Part shown: piece by piece, positions 14,110-23,888 of the stretch | Layout of the letters: each line of letters opens with the position of its first letter | Numbering within the stretch: position 1 is the first letter of the stretch | Source of the DNA: Escallonia rubra | Lineage: Eukaryota; Streptophyta; Magnoliopsida; Escalloniales; Escalloniaceae | Reading direction: 5' to 3' | NCBI GenBank assembly: GCA_033065855.1 | Contig: JAVXUO010000656.1 | Coordinates: 62,001-126,000, forward strand | Length of the DNA: 64,000 nt | Notes under the pieces: generated by a model | The model's database searches: none | The model's input: only the letters and a program-made list of their open reading frames with translations | Told to the model about the DNA's origin: nothing | Translations under genes and position numbers: made by a program

Positions 14110-14735
14110 TCTGGAGCCGATCAAGGTATGTCATGTAAAGAGCTATACTTAGCGATGGGAGTGGTAGTTATCTCACTTTGCTCAGTATTTGAGAGTTTAT
14201 TCTCAATCGCAGAGATGTTCCATTCATTATTTCCTAAAATGATGTGAACCTTGGTTTCCTTGTCTCCTCTTATCTCACTTTGGTTTAAAGGTCTGGTACC
14301 ACACCACCGGTCTTCCCATATAGATGTTTTAGAGCCGTCTCCAACAATTCATTTGGTTCCTCTCGCAAGAGCTTCCTTGGTGCTTAGAATTCCCTTCCAT
14401 ATATGAGAGGCTTTCTTCTTCTTTTCCCAGTCTCTAGGGTTATTGGTGAGGTTGTATTTTTCCTTCATCACCTCAATCCACATTTTATAATTTTCCAACC
14501 AAATTTGGACAGCATAGCAACATTATTATCTTTAGTCTTGTGGATGCCTAAACCACCTAATCTCTTGGGTTTACAAACAGTGGTCCAGTTGACAAGGTGG
14601 ATTTTTTTGGAAATGCTAGTGTCACCCCATAGGAAATTTCTATTAATTTTGTCAAGCATGTGACAGGTAGCCATGGGTAAAGGGAAGGTTTGCATATAAT
14701 TTAGAATAACATTAGAATCTGCACGCTACTTGTTC
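14110..14735 (-). pseudogene. L1-type LINE relic, end of reverse transcriptase and zf-RVT region
   Basis: Minus-strand reading contains MQTFPLPMATCHMLDKIN, NFLWGD, VNWTTVCKPKRLGGLGIH and LSKFGWKI. This is the familiar C-terminal end of plant L1-like ORF2 reverse transcriptases. It continues through KASHIWKGIL and IVGDGSKTSIWEDRWC, typical of the zinc-binding domain that follows. A TGA sits in the conserved tryptophan position before IVGDG and other stops follow. The relic ends about 330 bp upstream of the CNL start codon, on the opposite strand. Confidence 0.8.
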
Positions 14736-15061
14736 AGTCACAGTAGACCACTTAAAACAACTTAGGACTTACTTTTATAGTATCCACTAACATTTACAAA
14801 GACATTTGTTTTGCTCCAACTCAAGTAAGAATAAACTTCCTTAAACATCATTTCCTTCTCAGAGATAGAAAATTGTCGCTACATCTTGAAAAATTATGTC
14901 ACAGATAATTATTAGCAATAGTTTCGTCTGGTTGACTTCTTCGGACATCGCTTTAAGCTTTTCCCATAGGAAGTTGCTACGAAGAGGGAAAGAAACAGAG
15001 TTCTCTCTTCCTAGATCTGCTCTCATCTGCCTTGAGCTTTTCCCGTTGCAACAGCACCGCC
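14736..15061 (+). promoter_or_regulatory. 5' flank of the CNL gene
   Basis: Only about 330 bp separate the LINE relic from the CNL start codon, so the core promoter and 5' UTR must lie here or overlap the LINE. I see no unambiguous TATA box. An in-frame upstream ATG at 15032 would add ten residues; I prefer 15062 because the coiled-coil start motif begins there. Confidence 0.35.
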
Positions 15062-18000
15062 ATGGTTGTGATCCCAGAGATCTTTCTCTCTGCATTCTTC
15101 CAGGTGCTGCTCGAAAAGCTGGCCTCGGGCGAGCTGGTGAACCTGGCTCTTCCCGAGGGGATCTATTCTCGGCTTCAAACTTGGACTTCAAAGCTCGAGC
15201 TAATCCAAGCGGTCCTCGGTGACGCGCAGGAGAAGCAAATTACCGCTGAGTCCGTGAATATGTGGCTCCAACGACTCCAAGATCTGGCCTATGACTTGGA
15301 TGACCTCCTGGACGAGTTGGCCACCGAAGCACTGCGCCGCAGGCTGATGATGGCCCAACCTACTCAAGCTGGCAACCCCAGTATGTTTCGAAACCTCATC
15401 CCAGCTTGCTTTTCAACCAATTTCAGTCCTCGTGCTGTTCAGTTTGATTTCAATATAAGTTCCGAGATAGACAACATCACTGAAAGATTAGAGGACCTTC
15501 TGAAACAGAAAAGTGGTCTGAATTTGATGAGTGACCATCTTGGAGGTACTAGCTCGAGAAGAACGGGAGAAGAAAGACCACCTTCAACTTCCTTGGTCGA
15601 TGAATATTCTGGATTTTACGGAAGGGAAAAAGATAAACAAGCAATACTCGCCCAAATGTGTCTTGGGAGCGAATCGAGTAGCAATCGGAGGCTCCGTGTT
15701 ATCCCTATTGTTGGTATGGGTGGTATAGGCAAAACCACTCTCGCTCAGCAGATCTACAATGACGAGGAAGTGAAGAATTCATTTGATCTCAAGGCATGGA
15801 TCTGCGTCTCTGACGAGTTTGACGAATTGGCAATAACAGAGAGGATTTACAAACAGATCTCGTCAGAGAGCTGTGAGTTCAAGGACTTAGAAAAGGTCCA
15901 GGTGAAGTTGCGAGAGATAATTTCAAAGAAGAAATTTCTCCTAATTCTAGATGATGTTTGGAACGAGAAATATGGAAAATGGGATGTTCTCTCACGTCCG
16001 TTTCAAGCTGGGGCTCCTGGAAGTACAGTTATTGTTACCACTCGCAACGTTAGCGTGGCATCGATCATGCGCTCGGTCCCGGATTATTACCTGGACCAGC
16101 TTGGGAATGAGAAAATTTGTTCCATCTTAGCTCACCATGCACGGGGATGGCAAAACTTTGATGCACATCCAGGTTTCAAAGAAACTGGAGAGGCAATAGC
16201 GAAGAAATGTAAAGGCTTGCCTCTCGCAGCGAAATCACTTGGTGGCCTCCTACGCACTAAGGGGAACCCAAATGAGTGGAAGGATGTACTGGATAGCAAG
16301 ATTTGGGATTTACCTACGGAAAATAATGACATTCTTCCAGCTCTAAGGTTAAGTTATCAGCATCTCCCTTCTCATTTGAAGCGTTTGTTTGCGTACTGCT
16401 CATTATTTCCAAAGGACTATGAATTCGACAAGCACGAACTAGTCCTTTTGTGGATGGCGGAAGGTTTCTTGAGGCCATCAGAAACTCACAGGGAGATGGA
16501 AGATGTTGGTTTCCAATGCTTTGACGAGCTATCATCAAGGTCATTCTTTCAATGTTCAAAAACAGGTGCTGAATCACGATTTCTAATGCACGACCTTTTG
16601 AATGATCTAGCTCGACATGTTGCTGGACGGGTATGTTTTAGGCTGGAGGATAAAACCGAGAGCAATGTCCAGCACAGGAGGGATTCTCTCCTGAAGGCCC
16701 GTCACTCGTCTTTCATTCGTCATGAATTTGATGGCTCCCAAAGATTTGAGGCTTTCAGTAGAGTACGTAAGCTGCGGACTTTCTTACCATTACCAGTTTT
16801 TAAGACACCACCGACTTGGCAAAATTTCTACTTGACAAACCAAGTAGTAAATGACATGATGCCGCAACTACACTTCTTACGGGTGCTGTCTTTGAGTGGT
16901 TACAACATATTACAGCTGCCAAACGCCATCAGAAATTTGAAACACCTTCGGTATCTTAACGTCTCTGCCACTACAATTGAACAGTTACCTGAATCTGTCG
17001 GTGAACTCCACAATTTGCAGACATTACTTTTGCGGGATTGCCAGAGCCTAACTAAGCTGCCCACAGACACTCGAAATCTAATCAATCTAAGGCATCTTGA
17101 CATCGCTGGTACTGGGAAATTACAGGAGATGCCATTGGGACTCTGTAAGATAGATAGCCTGCAGACATTGTCGAAGATAGTTCTTGGCAGGGGATTGAAA
17201 GTGAACGAGTTGCGAGGTCTATTGAACCTCAGGGGAGCGCTATCCATCACTGGGTTGCACAATGTAATGGATGCTCAAGATGCAAGGGAGGCCAACTTAA
17301 CGTGCAAGCAAGGCCTGGAGGAACTGGAGATGGTATGGAGTAGTGATTTTGATCATTCTAGGAATGAAATGATTGAAAAAGAAGTAATTGAGTTGCTAAA
17401 ACCTTCTACAAACTTGAGAAGACTCAAAGTTGAACATTACGGGGGCGTGGTATTTCCTAGTTGGCTTGGGGATCCCTCGTTCTCCCAGTTAGCGCACATA
17501 TCGCTCAGTGACTGTAGACATTGTACGTCTTTACCGTCACTTGGTCATCTACCGTCCCTCAAGAAGTTGCGTATATCAGGCATCCAAGGGGTTAAAACTG
17601 TGGGTAATGAGTTATGTGGCATTGACTGGCCACATGTAAGAGATGCTTTTCCATCACTTGAAACTCTGGAATTTGTTGACATGGTGAGTTGGGAAGAATG
17701 GTCCACCAATTTGAGCGAAGATGATGGAAACTTTCGACAAATGTTTCCTCGCCTTCGCGAGCTTATCATAGCTGGCTGCCCTAATTTAATCAACATTTCA
17801 CTTCTGAGGCTTCCATCGATCATAATCCTGAAAATAAGTCAATGCCAGGAAGTGCTTCTGACACGTATGGTTTCCGTCGCCTGTGCCACAAGTACCCTGG
17901 ACATTAGGGAAATCTCAGGGCTCGCTCAACTGCATGAAGGGGTTACACAGTTTCTCGGAGCAAGCCTTGAAGTTCTTGTGATCGAGGAATGCAACGAACT

Positions 18001-19282
18001 GAAATTTTTGTGGCAAGGAGATTCTGCATGTCATAATCTTGTCAATTTAAGGGAAGTAACAGTTTGGCAATGTTCGGGACTAGTATCCCTGGTGGGAGAC
18101 GAATGGCAAGAGCTGCCTCCGAATCTTGAGAAGCTAGAAATAAAGGATTGCGACAACCTTGAGAAGCTTCCAAACAGGTTGAAGAGACTCAAATCTCTCA
18201 GAATGTTGAGTATCACCTTATGCCCAAGACTGGTTATCATCTCGACATCCACAGAAGAAGAGGCGCAAAGCAACATAAACGATGGCAAGGCTAAGGATAT
18301 TAAGATAGAAGGCTTCTCTCAGCTTGAAGACTTGATAGTCTTTGATTGTCCGTCTCTGGCAGCCTTTCCACTAGGTCAGAGGATACCCGCTACACTCAAG
18401 TCACTTGAAATAGTTGATTGCGACAAGATGGAGCCAGATTCAGAAGAAATGTGGTTATCCAAGAGCGCTGCGCTGTTGCCGTTGCTTGAATTTATACTCA
18501 TTAATGGTTGGGCGAGTCTGAAATTCTTGCCAGGGTGCTTGTCCAACTTCGTGCACCTCACCAGGTTGTATATAAGTGATTGTCCAGGCCTAGAGTCGTT
18601 TCCGGAGAGAGGGGGCTTTCCCCCCAGGCTGGAAAGTCTTCATATCTGTAAGTGCGAGAACCTCAAGTACTTAATCCCAGGCCTGGAGTCATTTCCGGAG
18701 AGAGGGGGCTTTCCCCCCAGCCTGGTAAGTCTTGTGATCTCTGACTGCGTGAACCTCAAGTACTTAATCCCAGATGATGATCATCATCATCAGATGCAAG
18801 GCCTCGCATCTCTGAATATAGTGAATTGCCCGAATCTCGAGTGGCTTCCCAGACGCTGTTGGCCTCCCAACCTAAAACGGCTAGGGATCGGGGGGGAAAT
18901 CAAGGGGCCCAGTGGAGGAGGGTGGGGCCCACAGAGACTCCCGGCCTCTCTTGATTGGCTCGCAGTTGTTGGAGGAGGAGTAGAGTGCTGGTGGTACAAC
19001 TCCCTTGAGCTTCCAGAAAACAACTCTCTGACCGAGCTCTTTATCTTCAACTTGAAGAATGTGGAATGCATTCCCAGGGACCTCTTCCAAAGCCTCACCT
19101 CCCTTGAACGTCTCCACATAGGGTGGTGCCCAAAGTTTCGATCACTGCCGCGTGGGCTGCTTCCCACGCTTTCAAGCCTACAAATCTGGAACTGCCCGCT
19201 TCTGCAACGAAGGTGCTCCAAGGAGAAGAGAGATTATTGGCCCCTCATAGCCAACATCCCCCACCTGGAATTGAGAGATTAA
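15062..19282 (+). CDS. CC-NB-ARC-LRR (CNL, R13-like) disease-resistance protein
   Basis: Single-exon CNL gene, about 1406 residues, a usual size for the R13-like class. The class recognises pathogen effectors in the cytoplasm and triggers immunity by nucleotide-dependent oligomerisation. The coiled-coil domain opens with IPEIFLSAFFQVLLEKLAS and has an EDVID-like LAYDLDDLLDELA. The NB-ARC domain shows P-loop GMGGIGKTT (218-226), kinase-2 LLILDDVW (293-300), RNBS-B VIVTTRN, GLPL (385-388), RNBS-D with CSLFPKDY, and MHD (509-511). All key residues are intact. The rest is leucine-rich repeats, including a fresh 31-residue in-frame duplication (18587-18772). I chose ATG 15062 over the in-frame 15032 by motif. 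Two broken copies of its 3' end follow. It looks functional, but its recognised pathogen cannot be inferred. Confidence 0.93.
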   Translation: MVVIPEIFLSAFFQVLLEKLASGELVNLALPEGIYSRLQTWTSKLELIQAVLGDAQEKQITAESVNMWLQRLQDLAYDLDDLLDELATEALRRRLMMAQPTQAGNPSMFRNLIPACFSTNFSPRAVQFDFNISSEIDNITERLEDLLKQKSGLNLMSDHLGGTSSRRTGEERPPSTSLVDEYSGFYGREKDKQAILAQMCLGSESSSNRRLRVIPIVGMGGIGKTTLAQQIYNDEEVKNSFDLKAWICVSDEFDELAITERIYKQISSESCEFKDLEKVQVKLREIISKKKFLLILDDVWNEKYGKWDVLSRPFQAGAPGSTVIVTTRNVSVASIMRSVPDYYLDQLGNEKICSILAHHARGWQNFDAHPGFKETGEAIAKKCKGLPLAAKSLGGLLRTKGNPNEWKDVLDSKIWDLPTENNDILPALRLSYQHLPSHLKRLFAYCSLFPKDYEFDKHELVLLWMAEGFLRPSETHREMEDVGFQCFDELSSRSFFQCSKTGAESRFLMHDLLNDLARHVAGRVCFRLEDKTESNVQHRRDSLLKARHSSFIRHEFDGSQRFEAFSRVRKLRTFLPLPVFKTPPTWQNFYLTNQVVNDMMPQLHFLRVLSLSGYNILQLPNAIRNLKHLRYLNVSATTIEQLPESVGELHNLQTLLLRDCQSLTKLPTDTRNLINLRHLDIAGTGKLQEMPLGLCKIDSLQTLSKIVLGRGLKVNELRGLLNLRGALSITGLHNVMDAQDAREANLTCKQGLEELEMVWSSDFDHSRNEMIEKEVIELLKPSTNLRRLKVEHYGGVVFPSWLGDPSFSQLAHISLSDCRHCTSLPSLGHLPSLKKLRISGIQGVKTVGNELCGIDWPHVRDAFPSLETLEFVDMVSWEEWSTNLSEDDGNFRQMFPRLRELIIAGCPNLINISLLRLPSIIILKISQCQEVLLTRMVSVACATSTLDIREISGLAQLHEGVTQFLGASLEVLVIEECNELKFLWQGDSACHNLVNLREVTVWQCSGLVSLVGDEWQELPPNLEKLEIKDCDNLEKLPNRLKRLKSLRMLSITLCPRLVIISTSTEEEAQSNINDGKAKDIKIEGFSQLEDLIVFDCPSLAAFPLGQRIPATLKSLEIVDCDKMEPDSEEMWLSKSAALLPLLEFILINGWASLKFLPGCLSNFVHLTRLYISDCPGLESFPERGGFPPRLESLHICKCENLKYLIPGLESFPERGGFPPSLVSLVISDCVNLKYLIPDDDHHHQMQGLASLNIVNCPNLEWLPRRCWPPNLKRLGIGGEIKGPSGGGWGPQRLPASLDWLAVVGGGVECWWYNSLELPENNSLTELFIFNLKNVECIPRDLFQSLTSLERLHIGWCPKFRSLPRGLLPTLSSLQIWNCPLLQRRCSKEKRDYWPLIANIPHLELRD
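18587..18772 (+). repeat. in-frame 93-bp tandem duplication within the CNL LRR
   Basis: Two 93-bp units (18587-18679, 18680-18772) each encode a repeat running from GLESFPERGGFPP to NLKYLIP. They differ at few positions. The truncated downstream copy (near 19990-20070) has this unit only once, so duplication arose in the intact gene or was lost in the copy. Confidence 0.9.
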
Positions 19283-19780
19283 AATATCACACACACACGT
19301 GGATTTAAATCTCTACCGGTCTACCCCTATTAAAAGTACGTGAAAATTTTAATACATCTTTATCAATGAAGTAACTCTAGAAAAGTACGTGAAAATTTAA
19401 CAATCAAATTTTTTTCTTCCTGAAAGAAAAAGGTCTTGTGATGCCCGTTTGGCATGAAAGTTGGTGTTTTCCTTATTACGCTTAGTACTAATGCTTTATT
19501 GTAAGGTTTTATGTGCTTCATTTATATGTTGCATTTTGCAAGTGAACATGACGTGGTTTGCTATACTAAACTTATAGTATGTATTTGAAATAGTTAGGAT
19601 CAAAGAAAGAGAGGGAAAAAAGGGGGTTAGAATCATCAAGATGGCTCTTGATCTTTCTTTTTATGTCAGTAGCATTGATGAACGAACCGTGGCGGCTTGT
19701 AAAGTCCTTTTATGAATGATATGTTTCTCCTATTTGAAAACAACAATAATCAATCTTATTTCATTGTTTTCTCTTCTTTA
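19283..19780 (+). other. 3' flank of the CNL gene
   Basis: AT-rich, no coding sequence. It includes a direct repeat of AAAAGTACGTGAAAATTT (about 19333 and 19381). It runs to a junction sequence at 19781-19816 that recurs at 20682-20720. Confidence 0.5.
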
Positions 19781-19808
19781 TGAGATTGTCGTTTGAATAT
19801 TTGTCACG

Positions 19809-20398
19809 ATGGAATGGAATGACAAGATGGAGCCAGATTCAGAAGAAATGTGGTTACACAAGAACGCTGCGCCATCGCCGTTGCTTGAATCTATAGACAT
19901 CGCTTGCTGGGCGAATCTGAAGTTCTTGCCAGGGTGCTTTTCCAACTTCGTGCACCTCACCCAGTTGTCTATATGGAGTTGTCCGGCCTAGAATCGTTTC
20001 CGGAGGGAGGGGGCTTTCCCCCCAGCCTGGTAAGTCTTGTGATCGGTGACTGCGAGAACCTCAAGTACTTAATCCCAGATGATGATCATCATCATCAGAT
20101 GCAACTTGAGCTTCCAGAAAACCACTCTCTGACCGCTCTCACTATCTCTAATTTGAAGAATGTGGGGGAATGCATTCCCAGGGACCTCCTCCAAAGCCTC
20201 ACCTCCCTTGAACTTCTCTCCATAGTTGGCTGCCCAAAGTTTCGATCACGGCCGCGTGGGCTGCTTCCCACACTTTCAAGCCTACAAATCCACAACTGCC
20301 GGCTTCTTGAAGAAAGGTGCTCCAAGGAGAAGAGAGATTATTGGCCCCTCATAGCCAACATCCCCCGCGTGGATTTAATAAGAGAACTCAGGAGATAG
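19809..20398 (+). pseudogene. truncated tandem copy of the CNL LRR 3' end
   Basis: The block matches 18424-19282 of the CNL gene. A one-base loss shifts the frame into TAG at 19989-19991. A 204-base segment of the parent (18800-19003) is missing at about 20104. The remainder continues in the parent frame to a TAG near 20396, with its last residues changed. No CC or NB-ARC part exists, so this cannot encode a receptor. It arose by duplication of the gene's 3' part. Confidence 0.88.
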
Positions 20399-20454
20399 TC
20401 GTTTGAATATTGCGGTCTCCTGATATATGAAGTTGCTTTCAGAGGCTAGACTGG

Positions 20455-20600
20455 GCAATAGTCCCACTTCCCACGCTTTCAAGGCTAGATATCCACCGCT
20501 GCCCGCTTCTTAAACAAAGGTGCTCCGAGATTATTGGCCCCTCATAGCCAACAACCCCCAAGTGGAATTGAGAGATTAAAAAATATCACTCACACACGTG
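20455..20600 (+). pseudogene. second, shorter copy of the CNL 3' terminus
   Basis: About 150 bp resemble 19150-19310 of the CNL gene: CTTCCCACGCTTTCAAG, then a GCTGCCCGCTTCT block, then TTATTGGCCCCTCATAGCC, then the stop region and the start of the 3' flank including ACACACGTGGA. About 12 bases are missing inside. It is a non-functional fragment. Confidence 0.82.
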
Positions 20601-20984
20601 GAGATAATAGGGTACAAATGAATGGAGTCATCATGCTAATCAGCGATAGGCCATAAATTAATTTATTATTGTTATGAGATTTATGAGATTGTGGTTTGAA
20701 TATTTGTCACAATGGAATGACCTTTATCAAATACATATATAGAACAAACAACAAAAATATTTTTTGTCACACCAAAATAGTACGTACTGCATATCAAACT
20801 GTAGCTAAAATTAAATCTAAATTTAATATGATGATAATATTTTACTAACTTATTTTGTCACACGCATGATTAATTTATTTTTTTGCATTTTAAGATCTAT
20901 TTTATTAAATGTGACAATCAATGCTTATATGTAATGCATGATTTTATTTCTTTTTTAACAAAATCGCGTGTGTCACGATGACTC

Positions 20985-21600
20985 ATTTTGGTGTAACACT
21001 TCTTTTGGTGTTACATAACTACCTACTAAAAATGGCGATACTTGACACTATGCAAAAATTCATAAAATATGACACAAAACAAAAAATAGTAAATAGCAAA
21101 TAACTACCTCAATGCTTGTTATATATTTTTTTCAAAAACTTATATCATGCTTAATTTTTTAATAAATTTTAATTCAACAACTTTACGTTGGCAAGCGCAT
21201 TACGTGTGCAATATTGTCTTTTTTATGTTAGCTTTGACATCAATACCAGTTACAATCGATCATATGTTATTTGTTTATATGTTATCATGCATACACATGG
21301 AACTCATATCTATATCTAGGCTAGACTATTAGTGAACATATTGATGATATATTTTACGATATTAATTTATATAAAGAATGAGCGCACATGCATCGCGCGT
21401 GCACGGCAGCTCATACTATATATAATGAGAATATCCATTTTGGTGTTACACAACTATCTGTTTAGAATGGTGACAAGTGACACTATCATAAAAATCTTGA
21501 AAAAAGAAAATGATACAAAATAAAAACATTAAATATCAAATAACTACTCGAAGGATATATTTAGTTTTCACATTTTAAAACATCTATATATAAATATGTT
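20985..21600 (+). repeat. two diverged direct repeats about 440 bp apart
   Basis: A block starting TTTTGGTGTTACATAACTA, with GACACTATGC and CAAATAACTAC words (20995-21150), recurs at 21438-21600 as TTTTGGTGTTACACAACTA with the same order. Segments at 20770 and 20985 also carry related GTCACA/TGGTGT words. This could be an unclassified AT-rich DNA element; ends not defined. Confidence 0.4.
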
Positions 21601-22582
21601 TCAAAGGTCAAGCTTGATATTATCAAATTTTCATATTACTAACTTCATTCGTATATACGATGCTAATGCCCTATGAAAGATGAGCACAAGAGAACCATTG
21701 AGTTTCGTAGTATGATAACGGTAATGGAGAGGAAGAACACATAGATGAAGTATTGAAAAGCACAATGGTCCAGTGAAATTAGAGATGTCTTTTCGAGAAA
21801 AAAAGGTCTTCACAAGTTGTATGTCATTACGTCGAAATATCTCATAGAATAATTTAATGACAGAATCTTGAGTGATAACCCAAGGTCGTCGGTTTTAATC
21901 TCCATGGTGACGGGTTATATAAAATGCAGTTCTAACCATAACCAATAATAATAATAAATAAAAACTTAAGTAGATTTTATATGGTCGTATCATTATGTTT
22001 ATACCATAGTGACAAGCCTATATTAGACTTCTAATGTCAAGATGCTACCACATCGGCACTTTTCTACATGTTCACTTATCTTTAATTGCTAGAAATTGTG
22101 TTTTAGGGTATGACATGGGTGTACAAGACCTATCACGTGGTACATCTAATTCGGTGCATAACACATTCCAATTATGTGATTACCCAAAAAAGGATGAAAC
22201 TAATCATCTTACATGTTACAAGTAAGAATTCAAAGTAGTCTAAGGTTACTCTTCTTAGATTATCCAACAAAAACAGTTTTTTGGGGAGCTTAAAGAAATT
22301 TTGTACTTGGTATAGTGTCTTGCGATGCGATCAAATCATCAGAATCATGCATGTGCAAATCACGCGCATAATGCACGTGTGCTACATGTGAACTCTTGCA
22401 TTTCATATAGGATAAACAACAAAATGTGTGTTATGGGGGAAAAAAAATGCAGCCAATATTAGATATATAATAATAATAATTTTGTACTTAATCTAAACTG
22501 AGCAGATAAATGCCCACACACAATCATCTTAACAACCGACACAATCAATTATTGATGTAAAAACTTGATTGCTTTTATGAAA
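21601..22582. other. non-coding stretch
   Basis: AT-rich, no gene recognised. Confidence 0.45.
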
Positions 22583-22660
22583 TACTCCCTCCTTCCCTAA
22601 TTAATTGATCATTTTTTTTCTTTGGTTGTCCCAAAAATATTAAACACTTCAAATTAAGAA
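22583..22660 (+). mobile_element. Stowaway-like MITE terminus (one end only)
   Basis: TACTCCCTCCTTCCCTAATT is a close variant of the well-known Stowaway TIR (CTCCCTCCGTCCC). I do not find the matching inverted end within several hundred bases, so the element is truncated or the match is partial. Confidence 0.4.
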
Positions 22661-23888
22661 AGATTCGCAGGTATGTTTCCATGTTTATCATGCTTATACT
22701 TTATTTATTCTATCTTTCTCCCTACATTTAATCTCCCACCAACAATTTTCTCTCTCTCCTGGCCTACTTAAGTTTGAACGTAGTCGACGGACTACAACAA
22801 CCGCATGCGAACCAAACAAAACTGATTCCTTGATTATATCTTGCATCACCCAGTCAATAACATGATAACCGTTCATAAAAAATTAACATCATGTAATAAC
22901 CGTCATACTTTTTCTAATGAGAAAGGAACTTTTTTCCTCTCTTCTTACAAAAAGGCTCAACATAAGTGAGTGCTTCAATTTTGATGTCAGTACATTTCTA
23001 AAGCCGGAGACTCTTGTCTAGTTTTCTAACCCATCATCTACTACTTAAATTGCACTCCATCGCTTTCTTTGGCATTCCACTTTGTTGTCAGCCGAACGAT
23101 GACCCTTAGTTCTTTCTACGTATCACAAAATCTTCACACTGCCGCTAAATTTATTTTCTTTCGACGACGTGCATTTGTGACTCATAGGTTCACACAAAAT
23201 ACAAGTGTCTCCCTGCTGGTTATTATGCACATCAATTGCACGCATGGCCGCGATATATAGCTGAAAGTTGTTACTAGCATTACTCAAAGAGTTGCGAAGC
23301 AAGTACATCATTACTCAAAAATGCTCATTCAAACTAATAAGATTCTTCAACAGAACCATTCGACTCGGTCTAAAATTCACCTCAAACAAATCGAACCATG
23401 GTACTTTGAAGTAGATCATCTCATACAATGCCAAGTAGACTATGAACAAGGACCATGTAACTTCCCACCCTATCTCTCTCCTAGATTCTTTTTTGAACTA
23501 CTAAGGTTACTTAAACTACCCTCTTTATCACAACGATTTGGTCATGTTTTTTTTTCTTTTTTTTTTTTGGAATAACAATTTGGTGATCTATGTGCTCCAC
23601 AAATGATGCAACCTCTTCTGACATATAACGACTCACAATTTTCTTGCTCTGCATACACTTCAAAAGTCAAGACTGAACTTTTGCGAACAAAACAAGACAA
23701 TTGCTCGTATAATGAATAATTTCGATGTGATGCAAAACCTACATCTGCTTCTTATATTGATACAAGTATCAATTACTATATGAAAATTTATTCAGCCTTT
23801 CCAAAATTACTGGCCAAATCTTGGCCTCAATAGATATCAGAACTCGGGAATGATACAAGTGAGGTATATATACCGGAAAACCCCAATA
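22661..23888. other. non-coding region downstream of MEFG1
   Basis: Contains the 3' UTR of the minus-strand MEFG1 gene at its right edge; the poly(A) site cannot be placed. Several small readings are unassigned and probably chance. Confidence 0.4.

Noticed and set aside
15032..15064. Upstream ATG for the CNL gene
   Set aside because: The ten extra residues do not look like a CNL start; the family motif begins at the ATG at 15062.
21380..21430. Helitron-like 3' end near GCGCGTGCACGGC and CATACTA
   Set aside because: The hairpin arms do not pair well and the CTRR terminus is missing.
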